A stretch of DNA of 64,000 nucleotides from Belliella baltica DSM 15883 (lineage in GTDB: Bacteria; Bacteroidota; Bacteroidia; Cytophagales; Cyclobacteriaceae), in assembly GCF_000265405.1 (NCBI RefSeq), contig NC_018010.1:1426001-1490000 (forward strand), read 5' to 3'. Both the position numbers and the translations under genes were made by a program. Shown one piece after another: positions 41,192 through 49,946 of the stretch. Each line of letters opens with the position of its first letter. Position 1 is the first letter of the stretch. Below the pieces are notes generated by a model. That model searched no databases and was not told the origin of the DNA. It saw nothing but the letters and a program-made list of their open reading frames with translations.

Positions 41192-42923
41192 AATATTATC
41201 TTAGAGTTGTACAAAAAACAAGCAATGGCTAAAGTAATATTTAAATCGCAATCGATCAATACTCCGGAACTTTTTCCGATAAATATTTTTGACAAAATCC
41301 CAGAAAACCATCCTGTTCGCTTAGTAGATCAAGTTGTCAATTCATTGGATATCAATACCATTCTTAAGAAATATAAAGGAGGTGGCACCTCGGCTTACCA
41401 TCCCAGAATGATGCTTAAGGTTTTGTTTTACAGTTATTTGAGCAACACTTATTCTTGTCGAAAAATAGCAAAAGCACTCACCGAGAACATTCATTTTATG
41501 TTTATTTCAGGCAACTCAACCCCTGATTTTAGAACTATCAACGATTTTAGAGGAAAGATTTTAAAAGAGAACATCAAAGATTTATTTGCCGAGGTAGTCA
41601 AAATGCTTGTGGAAATGAAATACATAAGTCTTGATATTCAGTATATCGATGGAACAAAGATAGAAGCCAAATCCAATAAATATACCTTTGTTTGGCGCGG
41701 TTCTATAGAGAAATACAAAGAAAAACTCGAAGTAAAAATCAATAGTATTTTATCCGATATCGAAAATAGTATAGCATCAGATAACCAAGAAATTAACAAA
41801 GAAGAATTGCCAAAAAAATAAACTCGGAAGAGTTAAAAGAGAAATTGGCTGAGCTAAATAAAAAACTCAAAGAGCCAAACAAAAAACAGCCAAAGAGCTT
41901 CAAAAACTTCAAGAGGAACATCTGCCAAAACTCGAAAAATACGAAAAAGATTTAGTGGTTTTAGGCAATAGAAACTCCTATAGCAAGACTGATCCTGACG
42001 CTACCTTTATGAGAATGAAGGAAGACCATATGAAAAACGGACAGTTAAAACCTGCATACAACCCTCAGATATCCACAGAGAATCAATTCATTACAAACGT
42101 AACCATCCATCAAACACCTAACGACGCTACGACTTTAAAATCCCATCTGGAGGAATTTGAAAAAAGGTATCAAAAACAAAGCAAAACAGTGGTGGCCGAT
42201 GCTGGTTATGGAAGTGAAGAAAACTACGAAATGCTCGAAAATAAAGAAATAACAGCCTATGTAAAGTATAATTATTTTCACAAAGAGCAGAAGAAAAAAA
42301 TGAAGGGCAACCCGTTTCTTGTCCAGAATTTGTTCTACAATATACAATAGGATTTTTATGTGTGTCCAATGGGACAAAGAATGGAGAACATTGGAAGTGG
42401 AAAACGGACATCGGCCAATGGATACGAATCGCAAGTGTTTTATTATCAAGTAAGAAGATGTAGTGGATGCCCACTTAGAAGTTTATGCCATCAAGCCAAA
42501 GGAAACAGAACAATAGAAGTAAACCACCGACTGAACCAATTAAGAGCCAAAGCAAAAGAGCTCCTTAACAGTAAAAAAGGACTCGAGCATCGCAGTAAAC
42601 GCCCAATAGAAGTTGAAGCCGTCTTTGGACAGCTAAAAAGCAACAATAAATTTAATCGATTTACCTTTAAAGGATTAGATAAAGTAGAAATGGAGTTTCT
42701 ATTGATGGCTATCGGACACAATTTTAGAAAAATGATAGCAAATAGCAATAAAAAGCACAAGACTCATATAGAATTTTCTCTGCAAGCTCTAAATAGAGTT
42801 GTAGAACTTGAAATTTACCTTTTTAAAACCGAAACAGAATGTTTTTTCATAAATCAACCAACGAAAAATCAATCCCTAAAATTTGCTGCATAAAAAAGGC
42901 TGCCCTTTTCGGACAGCCTCATT
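41138..42923 (+). mobile_element. IS1182-family element, copy 1 (decayed)
   Basis: It is bounded by AATGAGGCTGTCC (41138-41150) and GGACAGCCTCATT (42911-42923). It is 1786 bp long and nearly identical to copy 2 at 43868-45654. The left end folds as GGCTGTCC/GGACAGCC plus T8 and the right end as a similar hairpin, so both ends resemble terminators. Its transposase is broken by three mutations. It forms the left arm of the composite transposon. Confidence 0.93.
41225..42893 (+). pseudogene. IS1182-family transposase, inactivated copy
   Basis: Against the intact copy (43954-45624) this gene has a one-A deletion at about 41812-41818, a second one-A deletion at about 41881-41886 and CAG changed to the stop TAG at 42348-42350. 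The remaining pieces still show [28 protein letters not shown] and EVEAVFGQLKSNN. A cluster of substitutions lies between about 42716 and 42845, while the rest is almost identical to copy 2. It cannot make full-length transposase. Confidence 0.93.
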
Positions 42924-42935
42924 GAATTGATTTTT

Positions 42936-43241
42936 TTACATTTTGCAAGCTTCTGCACATTTTTTGCAAGCATCGGCGCATTTTTTGCAACATTCCATAT
43001 CGTGTTTTTTGCACTCGTTGGCACAATCTTCACAACATTTTACGCATAATTCACAAAGTGCATCGGCAAATTTTGAACCTCTCGCACATAATCTTGCACA
43101 AAGGGCACAAATGTCGGCACAATCACGACACAATTTTACACATTCTAAATGGTCTTTTACTATTAGACAACCATCAGCACATTTTTCACATTCAACCATA
43201 CAGGCTAAACACGCTTCAACACTTACTTGAATATTTTTCAT
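42936..43241 (-). CDS. Cys-rich four-helix-bundle copper-binding protein (DUF326/Csp-like)
   Basis: The 101-aa protein holds 23 cysteines, mostly as CxxxC or CxxC along predicted helices (VEACLACMVECEKCADGC, CCKKCADACKKCAEACK). This is the DUF326 pattern shared with copper storage proteins (Csp), whose inward-facing thiols bind many Cu(I) ions. No signal peptide is evident, so it would act in the cytoplasm like Csp3. It lies inside the composite transposon next to a heavy-metal-binding lipoprotein gene, which supports a metal-tolerance role. The exact metal is inferred from the family. Confidence 0.88.
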   Translation of the reverse strand: MKNIQVSVEACLACMVECEKCADGCLIVKDHLECVKLCRDCADICALCARLCARGSKFADALCELCVKCCEDCANECKKHDMECCKKCADACKKCAEACKM

Positions 43242-43535
43242 TTTTTAATTAATTTTAAGTTTAACTTTAATTTATTTTTTTATGATATAAATTTATTAGG
43301 CATATTTCTAAAAAAAAATGATATTTATCATATTTAGAAAAAAAACACAAATTAGTCTTTTTTTTAAGATATTAAATATAAGCAAATTACAAATAAAAAA
43401 AACAAAATCAAGAAATAATTTTTTAGGTATAGGTATTTAGACCTTTCATAGTAAACCGATTTTAAATGAATTATATAAACTAACCCTGCTAACACAATAA
43501 CAAGGTTAATTTAGAATTTCCGCCCAGATAAAGTG
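43242..43535. other. AT-rich gap between the two metal-binding cargo genes
   Basis: About 290 bp of nearly pure A/T with no gene. It must contain the promoter of the Cys-rich protein gene, on the minus strand, but no exact TAnnTTTG box is seen. No metalloregulator gene is present in the cargo. Confidence 0.4.
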
Positions 43536-43847
43536 TTATTTACTTTCTTCCGTTTTTTCTGGAACAGGTTCGGTTAATTTCATACTACATTTTGAGAATT
43601 TGTCATTCAGTTTTCCTTGTACTTCTGGGTGCATTGGGCAGGCATACATTTTTGTTTGATTGTTCATCATTTTAGTTTTATCATTCATTACTGTGCTATC
43701 ATTACTCATCATAGTACTATCATTTTCCATCATAGTACTGTCATTGCTCATCATATTAGAATGATCTGTCGTGGCTTCTTTGTTTTTTTGATTACAAGAA
43801 ACTAATACGTAAGCCATTATTACGGCTGAAAGAATTACTTTTTTCAT
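43536..43847 (-). CDS. Met-rich lipoprotein with a heavy-metal-binding domain
   Basis: The 103-aa product has a lipoprotein signal (VLVSC, C18). Five seven-residue Met-rich repeats follow (MMSNDST, MMENDST, MMSNDST, VMNDKTK, MMNNQTK). The end is a heavy-metal-binding domain, YACPMHPEVQGKLNDKFSKC, the motif found at the front of CusB/CopB-type exporters and in YHS-like proteins. The Met repeats and the CPMHP motif both suggest extracytoplasmic Cu(I) or Ag(I) binding. The Met-rich repeat probably arose by tandem duplication of a 21-bp unit. Confidence 0.85.
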   Translation of the reverse strand: MKKVILSAVIMAYVLVSCNQKNKEATTDHSNMMSNDSTMMENDSTMMSNDSTVMNDKTKMMNNQTKMYACPMHPEVQGKLNDKFSKCSMKLTEPVPEKTEESK

Positions 43848-43867
43848 TTTTTTAGATTTTTTAAAAC

Positions 43868-45654
43868 AATGAGGCTGTCCAAAAAGTAAGGACAGCCTTT
43901 TTTTTCTGTTTTTAATCTAAAATATTATCTTAGAGTTGCATAAAAAACAAGCAATGGCTAAAGTAATATTTAAATCGCAATCGATCAATACTCCGGAACT
44001 TTTTCCGATAAATATTTTTGACAAAATCCCAGAAAACCATCCTGTTCGCTTAGTAGATCAAGTTGTCAATTCATTGGATATCAATACCATTCTTAAGAAA
44101 TATAAAGGAGGTGGCACCTCGGCTTACCATCCCAGAATGATGCTTAAGGTTTTGTTTTACAGTTATTTGAGCAACACTTATTCTTGTCGAAAAATAGCAA
44201 AAGCACTCACCGAGAACATTCATTTTATGTTTATTTCAGGCAACTCAACCCCTGATTTTAGAACTATCAACGATTTTAGAGGAAAGATTTTAAAAGAGAA
44301 CATCAAAGATTTATTTGCCGAGGTAGTCAAAATGCTTGTGGAAATGAAATACATAAGTCTTGATATTCAGTATATCGATGGAACAAAGATAGAAGCCAAA
44401 TCCAATAAATATACCTTTGTTTGGCGCGGTTCTATAGAGAAATACAAAGAAAAACTCGAAGTAAAAATCAATAGTATTTTATCCGATATCGAAAATAGTA
44501 TAGCATCAGATAACCAAGAAATTAACAAAGAAGAATTGCCAAAAAAAATAAACTCGGAAGAGTTAAAAGAGAAATTGGCTGAGCTAAATAAAAAACTCAA
44601 AGAGCCAAACAAAAAAACAGCCAAAGAGCTTCAAAAACTTCAAGAGGAACATCTGCCAAAACTCGAAAAATACGAAAAAGATTTAGTGGTTTTAGGCAAT
44701 AGAAACTCCTATAGCAAGACTGATCCTGACGCTACCTTTATGAGAATGAAGGAAGACCATATGAAAAACGGACAGTTAAAACCTGCATACAACCCTCAGA
44801 TATCCACAGAGAATCAATTCATTACAAACGTAACCATCCATCAAACACCTAACGACACTACGACTTTAAAATCCCATCTGGAGGAATTTGAAAAAAGGTA
44901 TCAAAAACAAAGCAAAACAGTGGTGGCCGATGCTGGTTATGGAAGTGAAGAAAACTACGAAATGCTCGAAAATAAAGAAATAACAGCCTATGTAAAGTAT
45001 AATTATTTTCACAAAGAGCAGAAGAAAAAAATGAAGGGCAACCCGTTTCTTGTCCAGAATTTGTTCTACAATATACAACAGGATTTTTATGTGTGTCCAA
45101 TGGGACAAAGAATGGAGAACATTGGAAGTGGAAAACGGACATCGGCCAATGGATACGAATCGCAAGTGTTTTATTATCAAGTAAGAAGATGTAGTGGATG
45201 CCCACTTAGAAGTTTATGCCATCAAGCCAAAGGAAACAGAACAATAGAAGTAAACCACCGACTGAACCAATTAAGAGCCAAAGCAAAAGAGCTCCTTAAC
45301 AGTAAAAAAGGACTCGAGCATCGCAGTAAACGCCCAATAGAAGTTGAAGCCGTCTTTGGACAGCTAAAAAGCAACAATAAATTTAATCGATTTACCTTTA
45401 AAGGATTAGATAAAGTAGAAATGGAGTTTCTATTGATGGCTATTGGACACAATTTTAGAAAAATGGTGGCAAATAACAATAAAAAGCACAAGACCCATAT
45501 AAAATTTTCTGTGCGAGTTCGAAATAGACTTACAGAAGTCGAAATTTACCTTTTTAAAACCGAAACAGAATATTTTTTCATAAATCAACCAACGAAAAAT
45601 CAATCCCTAAAATTTGCTGCATAAAAAAGGCTGCCCTTTTCGGACAGCCTCATT
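43868..45654 (+). mobile_element. IS1182-family element, copy 2 (intact)
   Basis: It is 1787 bp, bounded by AATGAGGCTGTCC (43868-43880) and GGACAGCCTCATT (45642-45654). It has the same orientation as copy 1 and forms the right arm of the composite transposon. The terminal hairpin GGCTGTCC/GGACAGCC with T8 lies at the left. The right end supplies the stop codon (TGA, complement of TCA at 45650-45652) of the convergent peptidase gene. Confidence 0.94.
43954..45624 (+). CDS. IS1182-family transposase (intact copy)
   Basis: From ATG 43954 the protein has 556 aa. N-terminal domain: ENHPVRLVDQVVNSLD, TSAYHPRMMLKVLFYSYLS. The catalytic positions are the Asp in QYIDGTKIEAKSNKYTF, the Asp in [14 protein letters not shown] and the Glu in IEVEAVFGQLKSNNKFNR. 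A Lys/Glu-rich coiled insert (about 165-245) separates the first two. A four-Cys segment (YVCPMGQRM ... CSGCPLRSLC) is typical of the family. The frame is intact, so it could mobilise both copies and the cargo between them. Confidence 0.95.
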   Translation: MAKVIFKSQSINTPELFPINIFDKIPENHPVRLVDQVVNSLDINTILKKYKGGGTSAYHPRMMLKVLFYSYLSNTYSCRKIAKALTENIHFMFISGNSTPDFRTINDFRGKILKENIKDLFAEVVKMLVEMKYISLDIQYIDGTKIEAKSNKYTFVWRGSIEKYKEKLEVKINSILSDIENSIASDNQEINKEELPKKINSEELKEKLAELNKKLKEPNKKTAKELQKLQEEHLPKLEKYEKDLVVLGNRNSYSKTDPDATFMRMKEDHMKNGQLKPAYNPQISTENQFITNVTIHQTPNDTTTLKSHLEEFEKRYQKQSKTVVADAGYGSEENYEMLENKEITAYVKYNYFHKEQKKKMKGNPFLVQNLFYNIQQDFYVCPMGQRMENIGSGKRTSANGYESQVFYYQVRRCSGCPLRSLCHQAKGNRTIEVNHRLNQLRAKAKELLNSKKGLEHRSKRPIEVEAVFGQLKSNNKFNRFTFKGLDKVEMEFLLMAIGHNFRKMVANNNKKHKTHIKFSVRVRNRLTEVEIYLFKTETEYFFINQPTKNQSLKFAA

Positions 45655-46780
45655 TTATCCTTTCAAGGACTTTTTCTTTTGGTAAAGCTTTTATGGTTCT
45701 GCCATTTTTTCCAGTCATATCTTTAGCAGCAAAAAGGGAATTGATAATGGCCTCCTCGGTTGCTTCAATTGTTGCCAGAAAAAGTGCTGTCATATCGTCA
45801 TTTCGGAGCTCTTTTATTTCCTTAAGGCTTAATGATTTTTCTTGGTGCTGGATCAAATTTTCAGAATAGTTTGAAAAAGCAATTACATAATCACCAGAAC
45901 CGTTAGAGGCTATTCCTCCTGTTTTGGCCAAACCCATCATAGCCCGTTGTGCCATTCTTTTGAGGTTTCTCTCTCCTACTGGGGCGTCAGTAGCCACGAT
46001 AATCATACAAGAACCATCTGCTGATTCGAGTTGATTCCGAAAGGTGTATTGCTCAAGTTCTTTGCCTACGGGAGCACCATTGATTTGCAATACACCGCCA
46101 AAATTGCTTTGAACCAATACGCCAACTGTATATCCACCCAAAGGTTCTGGTAAAAGTCGAGATGATGTTCCAATTCCCCCCTTGAATCCAAAGCAAACAG
46201 TGCCAGTACCAGCGCCAACATTTCCTTCTTCTACATGTATGGAATTTGCATTTTCAATCGCTCGAATTACATCATCTTTTGAGATATGCATGCCTCTGAT
46301 ATCATTCAAAAATCCATCATTGGTTTCACCGACAATGGCATTGACAGATTGCACATTTTCATTTCCTTTCTGATTGATTGTATATTGAATCACTCCTTCT
46401 ATGCCCGCTGCAATACTCATGGTATTGGTGAGAATTATTGGGGATTCAATATTCCCCAACTCTTCTACTTGAGTTGTTCCTGCCAATTTTCCAAATCCAT
46501 TTCCAACAAAAATTGCAGCAGGCACTTTCTTTTGGAATAAATTACCTTGATGTGGAAGAATTGCTGTTACACCTGTTCTGATGTCTGAACCTTCGATTTT
46601 TGTCAAATGACCTACACTTATACCTTTGACATCTAGGATAGAGTTTTTTTCTCCAGGAGACATTACACCGATTTCTATTCCCAAATCTCTTGGTCTACCC
46701 TGAGCCAGTATGACTTTAATTTGAGTGAATGTGATGCTTAAAATAAAGAAGAGCTTTATGATTTTTTGATTTAGAACCAT
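45650..46780 (-). CDS. P1-family (S58, DmpA-like) peptidase
   Basis: The 376-aa protein starts with a signal peptide (ITFTQIKVILAQG). It has the DmpA/BapA pattern: SILDVKGISVGHLTKIEG, GVTAILPH, ANGxGK-like FVGNGFGKLAGTTQVEELG and the autocleavage/nucleophile region GIASNGSGDYVIAFS. Family members are self-processing N-terminal nucleophile aminopeptidases or beta-peptidyl aminopeptidases. It is probably periplasmic. The last codons abut the IS, whose inverted repeat provides the stop, so the native C-terminus may be slightly altered. It overlaps the aldehyde dehydrogenase gene by 10 bp. Confidence 0.9.
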   Translation of the reverse strand: MVLNQKIIKLFFILSITFTQIKVILAQGRPRDLGIEIGVMSPGEKNSILDVKGISVGHLTKIEGSDIRTGVTAILPHQGNLFQKKVPAAIFVGNGFGKLAGTTQVEELGNIESPIILTNTMSIAAGIEGVIQYTINQKGNENVQSVNAIVGETNDGFLNDIRGMHISKDDVIRAIENANSIHVEEGNVGAGTGTVCFGFKGGIGTSSRLLPEPLGGYTVGVLVQSNFGGVLQINGAPVGKELEQYTFRNQLESADGSCMIIVATDAPVGERNLKRMAQRAMMGLAKTGGIASNGSGDYVIAFSNYSENLIQHQEKSLSLKEIKELRNDDMTALFLATIEATEEAIINSLFAAKDMTGKNGRTIKALPKEKVLERIK

Positions 46781-48195
46781 TTCAAAAGTGCTTGAGAGAT
46801 TTTCTTAGTTATAAAATTATAAGGAGGATAGAGGGATTTTGAAGGGGTTAATCCTACGCGTTGTTCTAGAATTGCCTTTTCATTGCTAAATGAAAGGAAT
46901 CCAAAGTGTCCGTGAGCTTTCCCAATCCCAGAATTATTTACACCTCCAAAAGGAAGTTCATTCTGAAGAAAGTGAACCACACAATCGTTGACTACGGCAC
47001 CTCCTGAAGAAGTTTGAGTTAGAATTGTTTCAGAGACATTTTTGGAATTTGAAAAGATATATAAAGCAAGTGGTTTTGATTTTTCATTGATATAATTGAT
47101 CGCTTCCTCAATTGATGAATAAGTGATAATTGGGAGAATTGGGCCGAATATTTCCTCCTGCATGACATCCATTTCTTCAGTTAGATCTATCATAACAGTT
47201 GGTTCGAAATAATTCTCAGTTTCTATTATTTTCCCTCCAACTGCAATTTTTGCCCCTTTGCGATTAGCATCATCCAGTAAGTGTTTCAGTCTTTTAAGAT
47301 GCTTATCGTTGACAATTCTTGCATAATCCTTGGATTCATCTATACCTTTGATTTTAGGATCGTACATTTCATTGATTTTACTATGAATAGCTTCAATCAG
47401 TTCATTTTTGATGTTTTCCTGTACCAATATATAGTCAGGAGCGATACAAGTTTGACCACAGTTGACATATTTTCCCCAGACTATCTTGGAGGCTGCGTCT
47501 TGAATATCAACGTCTGAGTCGACTATTGCAGGTGACTTTCCTCCTAGTTCTAAAGTCACTGATGCTAGATTTTCGGCAGCAGCTTTCATGATGATTTTCC
47601 CTACAGCGGGACTTCCTGTAAAGAAAATATGATCAAATGGCTTGGATAATAAATACTGAGCAACTTCTACTTCACCTTCAACTACAGCTACCAATTCAGG
47701 TTCATAGATTTCTTCAATCATTCTCCTTATCAAAGCAGAGGTATGTGGAGTCAGTTCTGATGGTTTGACAATCGCAGTACATCCCGCAGCAAGTGCGGAG
47801 ACGAGTGGACCAATAGCCAAATTGAATGGATAATTCCAAGGTGCAATGATCAACGTGGTTCCTTTTGGTTCATACTGAATATGAGCCTTACTTCCCAACA
47901 TAGGCGTTGGAGTAGATACCTTTTTTGGACTCATCCAAGACGCTAGATTTTTTATGGCATGTTTGATTTCCGAAGTGACGACAAAGATTTCCGAAGCATC
48001 AATTTCTGGGTATGGCTTTTTGAAGTCAGCATAGATTGCTTTTCGAATATCTTCCAAGTGAGATTTGATCCAATCTTGAAGTTTTTCGAGTTGTCGGACT
48101 CTTTCAGCAGTTGTGGAATTTCTAAGTGAAATAGATTTTGATTTTTGGGAATTGAAAGTGCTATCTATTGCTATTGAGTTAAAATTTTGATTCAT
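46771..48195 (-). CDS. NAD(P)-dependent aldehyde dehydrogenase (class 3-like)
   Basis: The 474-aa enzyme oxidises aldehydes to acids. The nucleophile is C250 in YVNCGQTCIAPDY and the general base E216 in TLELGGKSPAIVD. The cofactor motif is FFTGSPAVGKIIM, and IIAPWNYPFNLAIGP is the class hallmark. A C-terminal hydrophobic end (YNFITKKISQALLKWF) resembles membrane-associated fatty-aldehyde (ALDH3) enzymes and coniferyl aldehyde dehydrogenases. Substrate not determined. First gene of a two-gene minus-strand unit with the peptidase. Confidence 0.92.
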   Translation of the reverse strand: MNQNFNSIAIDSTFNSQKSKSISLRNSTTAERVRQLEKLQDWIKSHLEDIRKAIYADFKKPYPEIDASEIFVVTSEIKHAIKNLASWMSPKKVSTPTPMLGSKAHIQYEPKGTTLIIAPWNYPFNLAIGPLVSALAAGCTAIVKPSELTPHTSALIRRMIEEIYEPELVAVVEGEVEVAQYLLSKPFDHIFFTGSPAVGKIIMKAAAENLASVTLELGGKSPAIVDSDVDIQDAASKIVWGKYVNCGQTCIAPDYILVQENIKNELIEAIHSKINEMYDPKIKGIDESKDYARIVNDKHLKRLKHLLDDANRKGAKIAVGGKIIETENYFEPTVMIDLTEEMDVMQEEIFGPILPIITYSSIEEAINYINEKSKPLALYIFSNSKNVSETILTQTSSGGAVVNDCVVHFLQNELPFGGVNNSGIGKAHGHFGFLSFSNEKAILEQRVGLTPSKSLYPPYNFITKKISQALLKWF

Positions 48196-48673
48196 CTAGT
48201 TTGGATTTTAAGTGATATAAAAGGTAATGAAATTTTATTATTTATGAAATTTAGGACAGTAAGATAACTCTATCAGCAGTACGGTTTTACTTTCTTACTG
48301 AACATATAGGTGTTTTTGTCGTTTAAATCTTATCACCTAAATTTAATATAAGTAATATGCAATGGAGTTTGGAAAGGATTATTCCCCATAATTTTTTGGG
48401 AGATAGTCAATTGAGAAGAATTATTAAAGAATACACAAAGCGATTAAGAAATCAAAAAATAATCAACAAAAAAAGAGGCTAAACAGCCTCTTTTTTATGT
48501 TTTAATGCGGTTTTATATTTTTATTGAGTCTTTTTTAATCATCTTTTATAGTAATTAAAACCACTTTTAAAATAATAAAAATGCATTTCAATAAAAATAA
48601 TTGTAAAAAAATTAGGGTATGAAATACAAAAAAATGTATTTTTACAACAAATTAAATTATTTGATATGTTTAA
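48196..48673. other. Intergenic region upstream of the second PorP operon
   Basis: About 480 bp without a supported gene. A terminator hairpin lies at 48474-48500 (AAGAGGCT-AAAC-AGCCTCTT then T run). Just before it a 22-codon frame (MQWSLERIIPHNFLG...) would continue for another 20 codons after a one-base shift, which may be a decayed small gene. Confidence 0.4.
48474..48500 (+). terminator. Isolated Rho-independent terminator
   Basis: AAGAGGCT pairs with AGCCTCTT around AAAC, followed by a T run. No recognised plus-strand gene lies upstream of it in the gap. Confidence 0.75.
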
Positions 48674-48727
48674 GTGACTAGTGTAACGAGTTGCTTTACA
48701 TATTTAGGGGAACTTAATAATACAGGT

Positions 48728-48973
48728 ATGGGAAATTATTTTATTAAATCAAGCAGTTTCAAAAAGCAAAGGAACAAAGAGAAGTTCTTTACGGGAAGCG
48801 AGAAATTAATTTTTAATCAAATTTCGGAAAGCATTTACAAAATTGAGTTGCAGGAATCTTTTTCAAATAAACCTCTTGCTAAAATTCATATTTTCAATCA
48901 AGCACATTTTATAAAATCCTCTGCATCTGTCAGAATGGATACAAGTAATCAAAGAATAATCCGAGAGCTATGA
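48728..48973 (+). CDS. Small uncharacterised protein, coupled to PorP
   Basis: The ATG at 48728 gives 81 aa (a GTG at 48674 would add 18). No family is recognised. The protein is basic and polar, without a signal peptide or membrane segment (IYKIELQESFSNKPLAKIHI). Its stop overlaps the PorP start codon as ATGA, which argues that it is translated and coupled to the next gene. Composition is AT-rich, in contrast with the G+C-richer genes after it. Confidence 0.5.
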   Translation: MGNYFIKSSSFKKQRNKEKFFTGSEKLIFNQISESIYKIELQESFSNKPLAKIHIFNQAHFIKSSASVRMDTSNQRIIREL

Positions 48974-49944
48974 GAGGGATTTTTAAAACACTAGGAATGA
49001 CAATGCTGATGGCGGTTCTAGCCATCGGCATGGTCGAAGGGCAGCAGCTGCCGCAGTTTAGCCAGTACATATTCAACGGCCTTCACATCAACCCTGCGTA
49101 TGCGGGCTACAAGGGAGAGCCGTATATACAGAGCACCTACCGGAGTCAGTGGGTTGGTTTTGAGGGTGCGCCGACCACCTTTACGGTGACCGCCGACCTG
49201 AGTGCCAACGAAGGGCTGATGGGTTTTGGTGTATCGGTTCTGTCGGACAAGATGGGCCCGACCACCACGAACGGGGCGATGCTGTCGTATGCGTATAGGA
49301 TACAGACAGGCAGAGAGTCGTTTTTGGGTTTGGGGGCAAGCATCGGAGCGAGTGAGTATGCGATAGATGGAGACATGCTCAGAGCCAATAATCCGGATGA
49401 TCCGAACCTACCTCAAGGTCGGGTGAATATGTTCACACCGAACATGAACCTGGGGATGTTTTTTCACAACAGCAGGTTTTATGCAGGAGTGAGTGCGTAT
49501 AACATGATCGGCAGAGGAGCTTTGGAGCGAGAAGATATCGCCTTAGCGTATCATGACTTTCATTACTACATTACAGCGGGAGTAATGATACCTATCTCAA
49601 GCAGTGTACAGTTCAAGCCAAGCTTTTTGATCAAAGAAGTGAAAGGAGCCCCGACGAGTTACGACATCAACGGGATGGTGCTGTTCAAGGAAAGGTTATG
49701 GCTGGGAGCTTCGTACAGGTCTAATATGCAGATGGGAATGGAAAACCTACAGGACAACCTGAATCAGCGGAATGCAGTTGCCTTTTTGCTGGAAGTTTTT
49801 GCGACCAACAATTTGCGACTTGGCTATGCGTATGACCACAGCATGAACGTGCTGAGCGATTACAGGAACAACTCCCACGAGATATCGGTAGGATATTACA
49901 TTGCACCGAGAAGTGTCACCATGAAAAATCCAAGATGGTTCTAA
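48970..49944 (+). CDS. PorP/SprF-family outer-membrane protein, G+C-rich copy
   Basis: The 324-aa product has a signal peptide (ending VEGQ) and the PorP/SprF core: LPQFSQYIFNGLHINPAYAGY, then TYRSQWVGFEGAP and repeated barrel strands such as LRLGYAYDHSMNVL. The gene uses many more G/C-ending codons than its neighbours, from the very first codons. It is followed by an OmpA-family gene, a common pairing of type IX secretion or gliding accessory proteins. No SprB-type adhesin gene precedes it here, unlike the copy at 38472. Confidence 0.9.
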   Translation: MRGIFKTLGMTMLMAVLAIGMVEGQQLPQFSQYIFNGLHINPAYAGYKGEPYIQSTYRSQWVGFEGAPTTFTVTADLSANEGLMGFGVSVLSDKMGPTTTNGAMLSYAYRIQTGRESFLGLGASIGASEYAIDGDMLRANNPDDPNLPQGRVNMFTPNMNLGMFFHNSRFYAGVSAYNMIGRGALEREDIALAYHDFHYYITAGVMIPISSSVQFKPSFLIKEVKGAPTSYDINGMVLFKERLWLGASYRSNMQMGMENLQDNLNQRNAVAFLLEVFATNNLRLGYAYDHSMNVLSDYRNNSHEISVGYYIAPRSVTMKNPRWF

Positions 49945-49946
49945 CT

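Larger units (their letters stand above)
41138..45654 (+). mobile_element. Composite transposon with copper-binding cargo
   Basis: Two IS1182-family copies in direct orientation (41138-42923 and 43868-45654) flank 944 bp with two metal-related genes on the minus strand. The outer ends abut the 3' end of the photolyase-related gene and the stop codon of the P1-peptidase gene. No certain target duplication is seen (left flank ends TCTTGAAA, right flank starts TTATCC). That the whole moved as one unit is an inference; two separate insertions of the same IS are the alternative. Confidence 0.65.

Noticed and set aside
42943..43252. Plus-strand frames opposite the Cys-rich protein gene
   Set aside because: They mirror the repetitive Cys codons of the real minus-strand gene (Ala/His/Gln-rich shadows).
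48357..48482. Small gene starting MQWSLERIIPHNFLG
   Set aside because: The frame stops after 22 codons. The apparent continuation (KEYTKRLRNQK) needs a one-base shift and has no family support.
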